Assembly (NCBI GenBank): GCA_037127315.1
Contig: JBBBDQ010001156.1
Coordinates: 3,660,001 to 3,724,000 of the forward strand
Length of the DNA stretch: 64,000 nt
Source: Ascarosepion bandense
Lineage: Eukaryota > Mollusca > Cephalopoda > Sepiida > Sepiidae
Direction: 5' to 3'
The notes beneath the pieces are model-generated. The model was given only the letters and a program-made list of their open reading frames with translations. It was not told the DNA's origin and made no database searches. The translations under genes were made by a program, and so were the position numbers. Positions 20,355-31,315 of this stretch are shown here, in pieces. Every line of letters starts with the position of its first letter. Positions within the stretch are counted from its first letter, which is position 1.

Positions 20355-20535
20355 TTAATCATATCACCCCAAGCAAGGCGATAACGCCACTGATGCTCAG
20401 GGGGCTACGTAAGGGTAAAAAGAATGGAAAAGAGAAAGCCGGAAACCACATCCTAACAGGGAACAAGGAATGAGCCTCTTCACGTGTTCAATAGACGTGG
20501 GTGGAGTGTGAACCGGACGATAGGTTAGTCTAATA
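20355..20535 (-). mobile_element. T145 unit with LINE-A-type tail, minus strand
   Basis: On the minus strand one truncated unit leads to the tail (ggggtgatatgattaaaaaa next to the end). One unit only, so the element is 5'-truncated like a LINE product. Confidence 0.8.
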
Positions 20536-20539
20536 TAGA

Positions 20540-20735
20540 TAGTGATTAACCCTAGATTAAGATAGATTTAAATCATAATAAGTGGTGAAAAATCATTTCG
20601 GGGGAAAAGTTGTCTGAGTGGAACTTCCTCCTTACCAGTGGAATATAAGGGAAAATGAAGACGAATCGAGTCTATGCACGCGACATGACGGGTCTTATCT
20701 ATAAAAACCTGGATTATTTAAATACAGTTTCAAAT
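20540..20735. other. Unassigned sequence
   Basis: No gene or repeat recognised. Confidence 0.35.
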
Positions 20736-20739
20736 CAAT

Positions 20740-20957
20740 AGAACTATAGTCAGTCATTTAATTGCCATACGATACACACGCTTGGGCGATCATGTCTCGA
20801 AAGAGACATGACTGACTGGGCAGAAGATTATCCAGCAATAGATTGCCATTGCTTTCTGTGGTAGACTGGTTACTAGCCAAGGCTACAGAACCCAATCTGT
20901 CCTGTTATTTGACTTATAACTAGAGGGGGAAGAGATGTATTATATTATGATGTAGTA
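20740..20957 (-). mobile_element. SINE-1 3' half, minus strand
   Basis: It runs from gtcagtcatttaattgcc through acagaacccaatctgtcc and stops within the body. With the next copy and the ~95-bp spacer it forms the inverted counterpart of 16446-17055. Confidence 0.85.
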
Positions 20958-21045
20958 ATCATTAGGGGATGAGCTTAATACTTAATATCTACATAAAACT
21001 GATCCCACACTTTATGCCAAGTAAAAGCCTTCCTCATGTTTTCAA

Positions 21046-21300
21046 CTATTATATTCAGTCAGTCAGTCAGTTAAGTGTCATACGTGATACACGTTTCCGC
21101 AATCATGTCTTGAAAGAGACATGACTGACTGGGCAGAAGATTATCCCAAAGTAGGTTGCCATTGCTTTGTGTGGTAGACCGGTTGCCAGCTAAGGCTATA
21201 GAACATAATTTGTAATATTAAATAATATAACTGGAGTGTAGTGACGGATTAATACCTTTCCCAAGGGCATTTGCGCGTACGTGAATGCAAGGAATTTTAC
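21046..21300 (-). mobile_element. SINE-1 copy, minus strand
   Basis: It begins with four TCAG repeats (the SINE tail) and runs to ctttcccaagggcatttgcg. The tRNA-like head is lost. Confidence 0.85.
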
Positions 21301-21434
21301 CTCCCATCAACCTTACAAATTTGTAAATTTAAAAAAATAAATAGACGCGATGCCTATTCACGTGCATCACGCGATAGCTTTTAAAAAATGCTCCTTTTCA
21401 AAAACACAAAAATTATGTTACATGATGATGAAAT

Positions 21435-21738
21435 AGTCAGTCAGTCAGTTAAGTGCCATACGTGATACACGCTTGGGCGATCATATCTCGAAAGAGACAC
21501 GACTGACTGGACAGAAAATTATCCCGCAATAACTTGCCATTACATTCTGCGGTAGACAGGTTCCCAGGATAGGCTTTAGAACCCAGTCTGTTCTGTTATT
21601 AATCAATAACTGGAGGAAAGAGACGGATTAATACCTTCCCAAGGGTATTTGAACGAAGTAAATGAAAGGAATTCAAATGGAATTCGAACTCGGATCCCCG
21701 ATTTGTCGTTCGGAGTCGACATCCACTGCCTAAGTTAA
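21435..21738 (-). mobile_element. SINE-1 copy, minus strand, interrupted at its head
   Basis: Complete from the ACTG tail to the box A side (gtcgacatccactgcc). There the 50-bp satellite begins, in place of the last ~17 bp of the SINE. Confidence 0.85.
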
Positions 21739-22366
21739 GGTGAATTTTTCGGTATAAGGACTTCCACGAGGGTCATTCAATAAATAAGGTGAATTTTACG
21801 GTTTAAGGACTTCTACGAGGGTCATTCAGTAAATAAGCCGAATTTTCGGTATAAGGACTTCTACGAGGGTCATTCAATAAATAAGCCGAATTTTCGGTAT
21901 AAGATGTTCTACGAGGGTCATTCAATACATAAAGGAATTTTTCGGTATGAGGGCTTCTACGAGGGTCATTCAATAAATAAGCTGAATTGAACTGTTTAAG
22001 GACTTCTTCAAGGCTCATTAAATAATTAAGATAAATTTTTCGGTATAATGACTTCTATGAGAGTCATTCAATAAATAAGCCGAATCTTTCGGTATTAGGA
22101 TTTCGGTTTAAGGACTTCTACGAGGGTCATTCAATAAATAAGGTGAATTTTTCGCTATAAGGACGTCAACGAGGGCCATTCAATAAATAAAATGAATTTT
22201 CGGTTTAAGGACTTCTACGAGGGTCATTCAATAAATAAGGTGAATTTTTCTGTATAAGGGCTTCTACGAGGGTCATTCAAAAAATAAGGTGAATTTTTCG
22301 GTATAAGGACTTCTACGAAGGTCATTCAATAAATAAGGTGAATTTTCGGTATAAGGACTTCTGTGA
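21739..22366 (+). repeat. 50-bp satellite, about 13 units
   Basis: The unit is about 50 bp with gagggtcattcaataaataa and gaatttttcggtataaggac. The same unit, inverted, forms the 44.1-44.9 kb array, where it is clearly a mariner terminal inverted repeat. Minus-strand frames giving repeated NDPRR peptides are artefacts. Confidence 0.9.
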
Positions 22367-22715
22367 GTATGAGCTGTTCAAAGTACGACTTCTACCTGCA
22401 CATTCTTTGTTACGTTATGTAATCTCAAAACATCTCACAAAGCAAAATTATTCCCCAAAATAATTCCGAGTACGGCAATCCCAAAAAAGAAAACTTAACC
22501 TGCTTTTTGGTATATTTCACCGATTTACTCTGCCATTTCATAGTATCTTTGTATTTTTCCCTTCTCTGATTTACTGAGAGACGTTACTGCACCTTAGAAT
22601 AATAAGGTACCACAGCAACTTGTGTGCAAGAGTGAAGTCAGAGCGAATGCTCTCGGAGCACTTGTCAATTAAAATGATCTTATCTGACATGTGCTTCACA
22701 TGCCTTTTCTCAGCG
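22367..22715. other. No gene seen
   Basis: Unique sequence between the satellite and repeat F. A faint match (gacgttactgcacctt) to sequence upstream of the first repeat F copy may extend the family. Confidence 0.4.
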
Positions 22716-22719
22716 ACTT

Positions 22720-23095
22720 ATTATTTGTTGTGGATTCTGGTTGAGAAATCACATAAAATAATAAATAACAAACGCAGAGATGGAAATAGAAAATGTAAGT
22801 TATATTGAACAAAAATATACAAACTGGAACACGGGTTAGTCATTTCAGGAATACTAGGAATACTATTAGTAGAATCAATATAAACAGTCTTGTAGTAAAA
22901 ATGTATGTCCGGGTAATGAGTTTATATCCAAACAACTCCAACTTACTATACACCAAACTAATGAACAACTAAGCGACTGTACAACTGTACAACTACTCTT
23001 TACAACTATTACTATTACTACCGTTCTCTGTATAGGCAGTATTATATGTACACGTCAGACGAGTCCATTCTTATGTGTAAAAAGGCGTGATCCCC
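22720..23095 (+). repeat. Repeat F, copy 2
   Basis: Same ordered landmarks as 17518-17855 with about 60 extra bases in the variable middle (22930-23020). Both end at gtgatccccaac. Confidence 0.7.
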
Positions 23096-23099
23096 AACT

Positions 23100-23930
23100 T
23101 TATTATTATTGATTGACAAAATGAATGACGTAACCCTTGCAAAACTTAGTGAAGAGCGCGATTTAAGAAAATGAAAATAAAAGAAAGACAGTCTTTAAAA
23201 ATCTTTAACAATATTTTGACAGCATGTCTGTCTTCTTCATGTTCAGAAATTTCGTACAAGTATAATTATATTTATTTATTTCATATCATATCTGAAATGT
23301 TTCTAATGGTTCTGTATCTTATTATTTATTAAGCGTAGCTTACTCTGGGGATGTAACCTTAAGTATGTGAAGCAATTTGTTTTTTATATTGAAACAGATT
23401 TAAAAGATGATTGTTTTGCATCCACATTTAAAGACACACCCACATGTTGACCACAACTTAGGTTTCTCGCTAATAATTCATGAAATAGTGAGTAACATAT
23501 CGATTTTGGTGAATGAAGTTCATAGATGTGTTCTACATTTACCAACGAATATATGTTTTTCTTTTTAACTTTGAAAATAGTGTATACAAAGATCTTACTA
23601 ATTCTACAAGATGCACTTCTATCAGATTTCGCTCCTATCATTCACCTATAAATTCAATATCGAAATGACAAGCAATTACTTATAAAAAGTCTGCCACTTT
23701 ATTTATAACTGGGAATCCCAGCACAGGACTAAAGAAGCAATTATAAAATAGGAAATCATAGGGGCCAACCTTGCATTCTCTTCATGTTCAAACAATACCA
23801 TCAAAGAACCACTTACTGCACAAACAGCAGAAATTTGACCATAGCGTCGGCCAACCAATAAAATTAATTCTAAACAAATAAAAAAGTGTCCAAAAAATGA
23901 TTTTTTGACTTTGTTAACTGGCATATCAAC
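23100..23930. other. No gene seen
   Basis: AT-rich, mostly unique. Minus-strand frames of 73 and 85 codons (23703-23924 and 23384-23641) show no domain, and no splice-compatible exon stood out. Confidence 0.5.
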
Positions 23931-23944
23931 CTCTATCGATTATG

Positions 23945-24560
23945 TAATGTTAAAATTAGTCATTTTGCAATGAAATGTATTGGTTGATCAATTTGCAATA
24001 AAATTATTGTTTGTTCTTTTTCTATAAATGTATTGGTTGGTCATTTTGCAATTAAAGTATTTTTCTATAAAATGTATTAGTTGAGCAATTTGCAATAAAA
24101 GTATTGTTTTTTCTTTTCTATAAAATGTATCGGTTGGTCATTTTGGAATAAAAGTATTGTTTGTCCTTTTTCTATAAAATGTACTGGTTGGTCATTTTGC
24201 AAGAAAAAGTATTGTTTGTCCTTTTTCTATATAATGTATTGGTCGGTCATTTTGCACTAAAAGTATTGTTTTTTTATATAAAATGTATTGGTTGGTCATT
24301 TTACAATAAAAAGTATTATTTGTCCTTTTTCTATCAAATGTATTTGTTTGCCATTTTGCAATAAAAGTATTGTTTTTTCTTATTCTATAAAATGTATTGG
24401 TTGGTCCTTTTGCAATGAAAGTATTGTTTGTTTGTTTTTCTAAAAAATGTTTGGTCATTTTGCAATAAAATGTATTGCTGCTTATTTTGCTATAAATATG
24501 TATTTTTGGTAATATTTTATATAAAAATGTATTGTTTATATTTTTATATTTTTAGATTGT
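23945..24560 (+). repeat. Family E minisatellite, ~54-bp units
   Basis: About eleven degenerate units with ctataaaatgtattggttgg, tcattttgcaataaaagtat and tgtcctttttc. Short frames on both strands come from the periodicity. Confidence 0.85.
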
Positions 24561-24735
24561 TTTTGTAAGGGTTTTGCAATATTTTCCCAGAGTTGGGGCT
24601 CTAAATGGTGCAGTAATCTCAGGTCAGGATGAACCTGGGAGCAACAATTTTAAAAGATGGGTCTACGCTCCTCAGAAACACCAATTTCCGATCAGTGGTT
24701 TGCTGTTGGATGTAGTTTATCAGGACTAAGGAAGA
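24561..24735 (+). repeat. Family E conserved flank
   Basis: It contains gatgaacctgggagcaac, tctacgctcctcagaaac and ggatgtagtttatcagga. The order matches 5835-5955 and the reverse complement of 46430-46530, so the minisatellite and flank travel together. Confidence 0.7.
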
Positions 24736-24739
24736 CTTT

Positions 24740-26260
24740 AGAGGATTTGAACCAGAAACACAATCATAAACAGGAAAGAAAGGATAAACTTCTCTTTTTT
24801 TCAAAAGATAGGAAAGATTCTTAACTGGACGAGAGGCAATCTATCTACTTTTATTGCCCATCGCAAGACTGTGTAGCGCCAAATTTTGTGGCTAATGTTA
24901 TCCGTTATAAAAATGCATTTTTAAAAACTTTTTCTCAAGTTTCGATCATAGACACAAATTTTCCTGAATTAATCAGATAATGCGCCTCCGAAAAACATTC
25001 GTGTCTTTATCTTTATACAGTATCTAGCGAACAAAGAATTACACATATCAAAGAGACCATTACCAAACTACATATTTTAATATGATTTTCTAAGGCAGCA
25101 TTAATTTTGCTATGCTTTAAAGAGGGCCACGTAACTTGGTAGCGCGTCTCTTGCTTCTACGCACTTGTTGGCAAACAATTTTTACGTCTATCCACATCGA
25201 TAAAAATAAACAATACTTTTCGACTAATGGGGAAAATAAAACCAGAACCTTTTCGCTGAAAAGAATAAAACATTTATTTTAACACGGCATGAATTTCTTA
25301 CAAAATCGCTTTATTACCGCACATCGATCGAGAAAAATTAGAAGCTTTCTGAAGACCTGTCGTAACTGCCGAGATGGGTACGGTTCGTTATATCTTTGCT
25401 GAGATAAAATATTTTATTTGTCTGGTGCCTCTTGCCACAAAAGGTCTCTTGTTGGGATTTCTATAATCGAATTGTCAAGCCGGATGGAGTGACTGACCTT
25501 TCAGCTAGCTATTGTATCTGAGGCAGGGGCAGTTTATGACGGAATCTTTCTTTCTCTTACATCACCACAAGTCACGTGCTAACAAGTTAAATCAACCGTA
25601 TACTGAAGCTTTGAAACAAATAGTTTTCAATTGTCTTTCTACTAAGCTTCAGTAGAAGACTTAGTGGAAATTGAGCGAGTAAGAACGGAGTAGCGCTAAA
25701 AAATTATTTCCCCTGAGATGGTTAGCAGAACAAGAACAATCCCTCTCCGTAGATGAACTAGAGGGTTCAATTCGAAATTCTCTGAAGTAGGCCAACTGTC
25801 GAACGTTGTGATAATAACAATAAATATATTTGTATAGGTGGTATGATTTATATGATAAAAGCATCTTACTAAATAATTATATGAACTTGACAAAAACGTG
25901 TTGTAAAAGTTACATTTTATTCTAATATTCATCATAAACAAGCGTCAAGAGCCGCTCGAGGTAGGGATTTCTAAACGAGTTTTGAAAAAATGAAGGGAAA
26001 AATCAAGATTATATAGATCAGGAGGATGGATAACGTTTGATCATTGATTTTGAGAGGTTAAGATTGTAGTACTTCGAGAAACAGCCACATAGGAGTCTAA
26101 TCCAAAAAACAGAAGTTCTTTGGGAGAAAAAGAGTTGATCTTCCTACTTATAACTAGAAGACGGGGGAAAGAGAGTTATTCGGCTCTGTGGATTTATCAG
26201 AGTTGGTCTTACATGCAAAGATCGAAATTGGTGGAACTGAAGAGTGTAGCTCATCTGAAC
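24740..26260. other. No gene seen (~1.5 kb)
   Basis: Mostly unique AT-rich DNA. Frames of 67-81 codons at 25661-25941 lack known domains. I could not identify exons, RNA genes or mobile elements. Confidence 0.5.
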
Positions 26261-26261
26261 G

Positions 26262-27085
26262 TCCTTCTTCTTAAATTGCCATCTCAAAACACAACTTCCT
26301 GTCCGTTGTAGTTATTTCTGCTAAGCTCTGTCCGGCCATCTATTTACTCGTGAAGCCCGTTATGCGTTGTTTTTTCTGTCCCTCTTGCCATCCATCTCTT
26401 CAGTGAGTATCAAATTTTCCAAGGCGTCCTTCTCTATTATATGCCCCAGAAACTTCAACCGTCTCTTTCTTATGTTAAGTATTAGTTTTCTTTTTGTTTT
26501 CATTCTTTTCAAAGCTTTGTCGTTACTCACATGCTTGATCCTCAGGATCCTTCTGTAAAACCGCATTTCTGTTGCTTCAAGTCCCGTCGTGAGTTTTGAA
26601 AAGATCGTCTAGCACTCAGTCCCATACAGAATGGCAGATATTACGTAGCAGTTTAGTAATCTTTTCTGCAAAATTTTCCTATTTCTTGGTATTCTTCTTA
26701 TTTTTTAAATGCTTCCTTGGCCATCCCGATATGCCTTCCGATCTTAGTGTCACTCCTTCCGTACTCCGTTAAAGGACTTCACAGATATTTAAATTCCCAC
26801 ACTTCTTTAATATTGTTATCTCCGATATACATTTAGCACTTTTGGCTCATTCATTTGCTGACAACCATGCATTTTCTCTTCTTGCAGTTGATGTTTAATC
26901 CTTTCTTCTTACTTTGTGCCATTACCTTCTGTATAAGTCTTTGTAGCTTTTTTTCAGAGTCCACTATCAACACTGGGTCATCTGCACACTTTATGTTGTT
27001 AAGACTGTGGCCTTCAATAATTAAACCTGGTAGGAATCGCCTCGCTGTATAGGTTAAATAAATTCGGAGAGAAGACACATCCTTA
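26262..27085 (-). mobile_element. LINE-R (RTE-like) reverse transcriptase fragment
   Basis: On the minus strand the order is GLIIEGHSLNNIKCADDPVL (the YADD box mutated to CADD), GLNINCKK, a decayed middle, FYRRILRI, RLKFLGHIIEKDALENLIL, and MAGQSLAEI near the end. Frameshifts and stops break it. A Helitron starts exactly at its upstream edge (27086), so the LINE was probably cut by that insertion or already truncated. Confidence 0.8.
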
Positions 27086-27702
27086 TCTAAACTTATTTAT
27101 AAATGGAAATTTGTCTGTGTGAGTGTGTGTCTGTGTGTGTGTGTGTGTCTGTGTGTGTGTATCCGTTACCTATTGACTCCGAAATGGCTGAACAGATTTT
27201 CTTGAAAATTTACACAGTTGTACTATAAGCGTCTGCGAGTGTTCTTAGCTAGGTTTTGTGTCTAGGTACCCCCGATAAATATCGAAAGTCGATAATCGAA
27301 AAATTCGGGTTATAGAAGAAGTGGTCCGATTCCAATCAAATTTGATACACTCATAGACAAAGACATAAGAAACGATATTCAGAAGTTTCAAGGTTGCATG
27401 TCTTACAATAATAGGTATAATTGTAGTTCTTAGCCTCAGCCATGATACCATTTATTCAGAGGACTTATTTCGCCTTCAAAATTCAGTTTACGACGAAAAA
27501 GACTTATTTGATATCGACACCAGGAAATCAAAATTTGACTTACATCCATTCATTTTTCTTTCAGTCTACGGTTTCGCTTTAACTGGAAATAACTATTGCT
27601 TTTTAGTCTTTCGTGCCAACGTACAAAGAGTCTGAGCTCCAGGACCATGGATTAGTTTTAAAGCTTTCATTACACCCGAGCAACGCCGGGCTATACTGCT
27701 AG
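27086..27702 (+). mobile_element. Non-autonomous Helitron, copy 2
   Basis: Starts A|TCTAAACTTATTTATAAATG and ends with the stem cccgagcaacgccggg, then 12 bases to CTAG|T. It has an internal (TG)n near the 5' end and lacks the central (TA)n of the other copies. No coding capacity; flanking A/T without target duplication. Confidence 0.85.
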
Positions 27703-27790
27703 TCTTACATACGTTTCTATTTTTGTATATCTGATGAACTTCTTTCCTATCCCAATGAAGGCCGCTTGCTACCAGTATAGTTTCATAATT
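27703..27790. other. Helitron 3' flank
   Basis: A short unassigned piece that could be the other half of the LINE-R copy. A translation did not confirm this. Confidence 0.3.
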
Positions 27791-27796
27791 ATTCCA

Positions 27797-28105
27797 ATCA
27801 GTTAAGTGCCATACGTGATGCACGCTTTGGGCGATCATGTCCCGAAAGAGACATGACTGACTGGGCAGAAGATTATCCCGCAGTAGGTCGGCATTGCTTT
27901 CTGCGGTAGATTGACTACCAGTCCAAGGCTATAGAACGCAATCTGTCCTATTATTTAACCTCTAACTGGAGGGAATAGACGGATTAATACGTTTCCCAAG
28001 GGTATTTGTGTGTAAGTTAATAAAACGAATTCAAATGAAATGCGAACTCGGCTCCCCTATTTGTCGTTCCGAGTCGATATCCACTGCACCACAATACATA
28101 TCCCA
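27797..28105 (-). mobile_element. SINE-1 copy, full length, minus strand
   Basis: Runs from the tail side (cagttaagtgccatacg) to the head (gatatccactgcaccacaat). Both promoter boxes are present in slightly mutated form. Confidence 0.9.
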
Positions 28106-28520
28106 ACTATTCTTTCCCAAATATATCAAGGTTGCTAAACAGTTCCAACAGATCTTTGTGGCTTACTTTTTCAAACGCCTTTGCTTAGCGTATCGATATG
28201 CTTGGACGTTTCTTCTATAGGAGATAAGATAACGATTAAGGCTGGAAATAAAAGACTGAGTAGCGCCAAATCAGATGTGGCAGCAATAGTTCAATTAGGA
28301 AATGAAACCAGGCTGGAGTCTGGTACTTTCTAGAGTAGTAGAATGCAAAAAACTGTTTTCTTTGTCAGTGGAAATTATACAGGATATTCTAGAATTAAGT
28401 ATCTATTATGTTCACTTTCCCACTGATGCTCTTAGGAAAGGCATGAATCCGTTTCTTTTGTCCCATCCAAAGGTTAAATTAGCAGAGCAGAGTGGACTTT
28501 TACGAACAACTTTAAATACA
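28106..28520. other. No recognised gene
   Basis: A frame of 87 codons at 28302-28565 has no stop but no domain I recognise. Without homologues it should be treated as chance. Confidence 0.4.
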
Positions 28521-28521
28521 A

Positions 28522-28680
28522 AATCGTTGAGGATTCAATGGGGAACTACTCCTTTATCTATTTGAAGAATTCGTGGTAATGTACAGTTAAGGAAGGAGAC
28601 AAACAGGAAAAACATCGACATTAGAAAGTAAAAAATAAATATATAATAGGGAACAGAAGAATGATTTCAATGAACTTGGG
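28522..28680 (+). repeat. Repeat G, left copy
   Basis: Shares atcgttgagga, gagacaaacaggaaaaacat and gaacagaagaatga-type landmarks with 31184-31315. The two copies bracket the 44-bp satellite and a LINE-A copy. Confidence 0.65.
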
Positions 28681-28744
28681 CAAATCTATTAAAAACATCT
28701 GACACATTTTTATGCTTAAAATACGTCAAAACTTTACTAAGAAT

Positions 28745-30008
28745 TACTAACATGCAAGGTTACTGAACATTTCTTTACTGAAAATTTCCAACATGTGCAA
28801 GGTTGCTGAACACTTCTTTATTGAAAATTTCCAACATGGTTCAAGGTTGCTGAACATTTTTTATTGAAAGTTTCCAACATGTGCAAGGTTGCTGAACATT
28901 TCTTTATTGAAAATTTCCAACATATGAAATGTTGTTGAACATTTCCTTATTGAAAATTTCCAACATGTACAAGGTTGCTGAACATTTCTTTATTAAAAAT
29001 TTCAAACATGGTGCAAGGTTGCTGAATATTTTTATTGAAAGTTTCCAACATGTGCAAGGTTGCGGAACATTTCTTTAATGAAAATTTCTAATAGGTGCAA
29101 AGGTTGCTGAACATTTCTTTATTGAAAATTTCTAATAGGTGCAAAGGTTGCTGAACATTTCTTTATTGAAAATTTCTAATAGGTGCAAGGTTGCTGAACA
29201 TTTCTTTATTGAAAATTTCTAATAGGTGCAAAGGTTGCTGAACATTTCTTTATTGAAAATTTCTAATAGGTGCAAAGGTTGCTGAACATTTCTTTATTGA
29301 AAATTTCTAATAGGTGCAAAGGTTGCTGAACATTTCTTTATTGAAAATTTCTAATAGGTGCAAAGGTTGCTGAACATTTCTTTATTGAAAATTTCTAATA
29401 GGTGCAAAGGTTGCTGAACATTTCTTTATTGAAAATTTCTAATAGGTGCAAAGGTTGCTGAACATTTCTTTAATGAAAATTTCTAATAGGTGCAAGGTTG
29501 CTGAACATTTCTTTATTGAAAATTTCTAATAGGTGCAAAGGTTGCTGAACATTTCTTTATTGAAAATTTCTAATAGGTGCAAAGGTTGCTGAACATTTCT
29601 TTAATGAAAATTTCTAATAGGTGCAAAGGTTGCTGAACATTTCTTTATTGAAAATTTCTAATAGGTGCAAAGGTTGCTGAACATTTCTTTATTGAAAATT
29701 TCTAATAGGTGCAAAGGTTGCTGAACATTTCTTTAATGAAAATTTCTAATAGGTGCAAGGTTGCTGAACATTTCTTTATTGAAAATTTCTAATAGGTGCA
29801 AAGGTTGCTGAACATTTCTTTATTGAAAATTTCTAATAGGTGCAAAGGTTGCTGAACATTTATTTATTGAAAATTTCCAACATGGTGCAAGGTTGCTGAA
29901 CATTTTTATTGAAAGTTTCCAACATGTGCAAGGTTGCTGAACATTTCTTTATTGAAAATTTCTAATAGGTGCAAAGGTTGCTGAACATTTCTTAATTGAA
30001 AATTTCTA
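28745..30008 (+). repeat. 44-bp satellite, about 28 units
   Basis: The unit is gttgctgaacatttctttat plus gaaaatttctaataggtgca (43-45 bp). The ends carry an older variant with ccaacatgtgcaagg; the middle is homogeneous. Marker variants (ttaatg and a 43-bp unit) recur about 261 bp apart near 29471 and 29732, so a six-unit block was duplicated. Confidence 0.95.
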
Positions 30009-30009
30009 T

Positions 30010-31183
30010 TCTCTGAAACAACTCTGAATTCAAATCGCACAATGAGGGTAGTATTGAAAGAACATACCTCACGATACTATCATATGAACGCGGGTGTCTC
30101 TCAAGGCTCTATTCTAGTTCCTACGCTTTTCCTGATCTTCATTAACGATCTCTCCGATGTCATCAGATCCCAGGTAGGCATAGACGCTGACGTCACCACC
30201 GTTTAATCTCGCTTTCGATCAAAAATCTTCTGAGGCTGACGAGCTTGAAAATGACGTCCAATCTGCGGTGGACTAGGGTAAGAAATGGTTCGTAAATGTT
30301 AATGCTTCCAAACCGAAACTGCTATCTATTAACCATCATAGACAATCGCTTTTACCCCCTCCTATTAGCATAGATCAGGCTAGCCTCCCTGAGAGCAAAA
30401 CACTGCACCTCCTTGGCCTAACACTTTCAGCAGACCTCAAGTGGAATGACTATATAAAATCCACAGCTAAATCAGCTGCTAAGAAGGTCGGTTTACTGTG
30501 AAGGACCAGGAAGTTTTTCCCGTCTTAATCCATTTTGCACATATATAAATCTACCATCCACACGTGTATTGAATACTGCTGCCACATCTGGTCGGGTGCC
30601 CCTGCTCTTCACTTCGGGGTTCTTGACAAAGTCTAACGGAGAATCTGTAAAGTGATCGATACCGACTTGGCAGCTCAGCTGCAGTCGCTCTCTCACCGGC
30701 GGGATGTGGCTTCCCTGTGCCTCTTCTACATATACTTTTAGAGCATCTGCTCCAATGAACTTAGCTCACTGATGTTCCCTATATTTGAATTTACTCGAGA
30801 TACTAGACAAGCAACTAGGTTCCACCTTTTTAGAGTAAAACCGATAAAATGTAACCGCAATTTCTACTCTAATAGATTCTTTTCTCGCACTTCCCGCCTG
30901 TGAAATTCCTTTTCCGTATATTTGCTTCCCCGACAGTTACAATCTCCAAGAATTTAAATGTAAAGTCAATAGTCATCTCTTATCTCACTAACTCGCTTCC
31001 TTTCTCTCAAGCTCTTTTCTCCATCCACTCCACCACAATCACACCAGTATTCTAATCCTTCTATTACTCTCCTCCTGATACCCTATAACCTGCCCCTCTT
31101 TCTCATCACTTTCCTCCTATGTAATCCGCAGGGGCGCAGCAATGACGGTAGAACTGCCTTGCTTGGGGTGAAATGATTAAAAG
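30010..31183 (+). mobile_element. LINE-A reverse transcriptase to 3' tail, 5'-truncated and decayed
   Basis: RT motif GVSQGSIL-x-PTLFLIFINDL at about 30091-30150; the catalytic ADD is changed to DAD near 30183. Then KWFVNVNASK, LLGLTLSADLKW, a decayed SHRRDVASLCLFY segment, FFSRTSRL and the family tail (gccttgcttggggtgaaatg) ending in A-rich sequence. In-frame stops are scattered. It starts directly at the satellite edge. The CR1/Jockey-like assignment follows from motif order. Confidence 0.85.
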
Positions 31184-31315
31184 AATCGTTGAGGAAAATC
31201 GTGGTAAATCGCAGTTGAGATAAGAGACAAACAAGGAAAACATCTACACTAATTCACAATACGCATTTAGAAACAGAAAATTAATATATAAAAGTGGACA
31301 GCAGAATGAGTAACC
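31184..31315 (+). repeat. Repeat G, right copy
   Basis: Same orientation and order as 28522-28680, lacking ~35 bp near its start. It begins right after the LINE-A tail. Confidence 0.65.

Noticed and set aside
21803..22018. Repeat protein with NDPRR motif
   Set aside because: The peptide periodicity comes from the 50-bp satellite read in a favourable phase.
28302..28565. 87-codon unknown gene
   Set aside because: No domain, start context or neighbour supports it; this length is expected by chance in 64 kb.
28745..30008. CRISPR-like regular array
   Set aside because: Units are contiguous near-identical 44-bp repeats with no unique spacers, in a eukaryotic context. It is a satellite.
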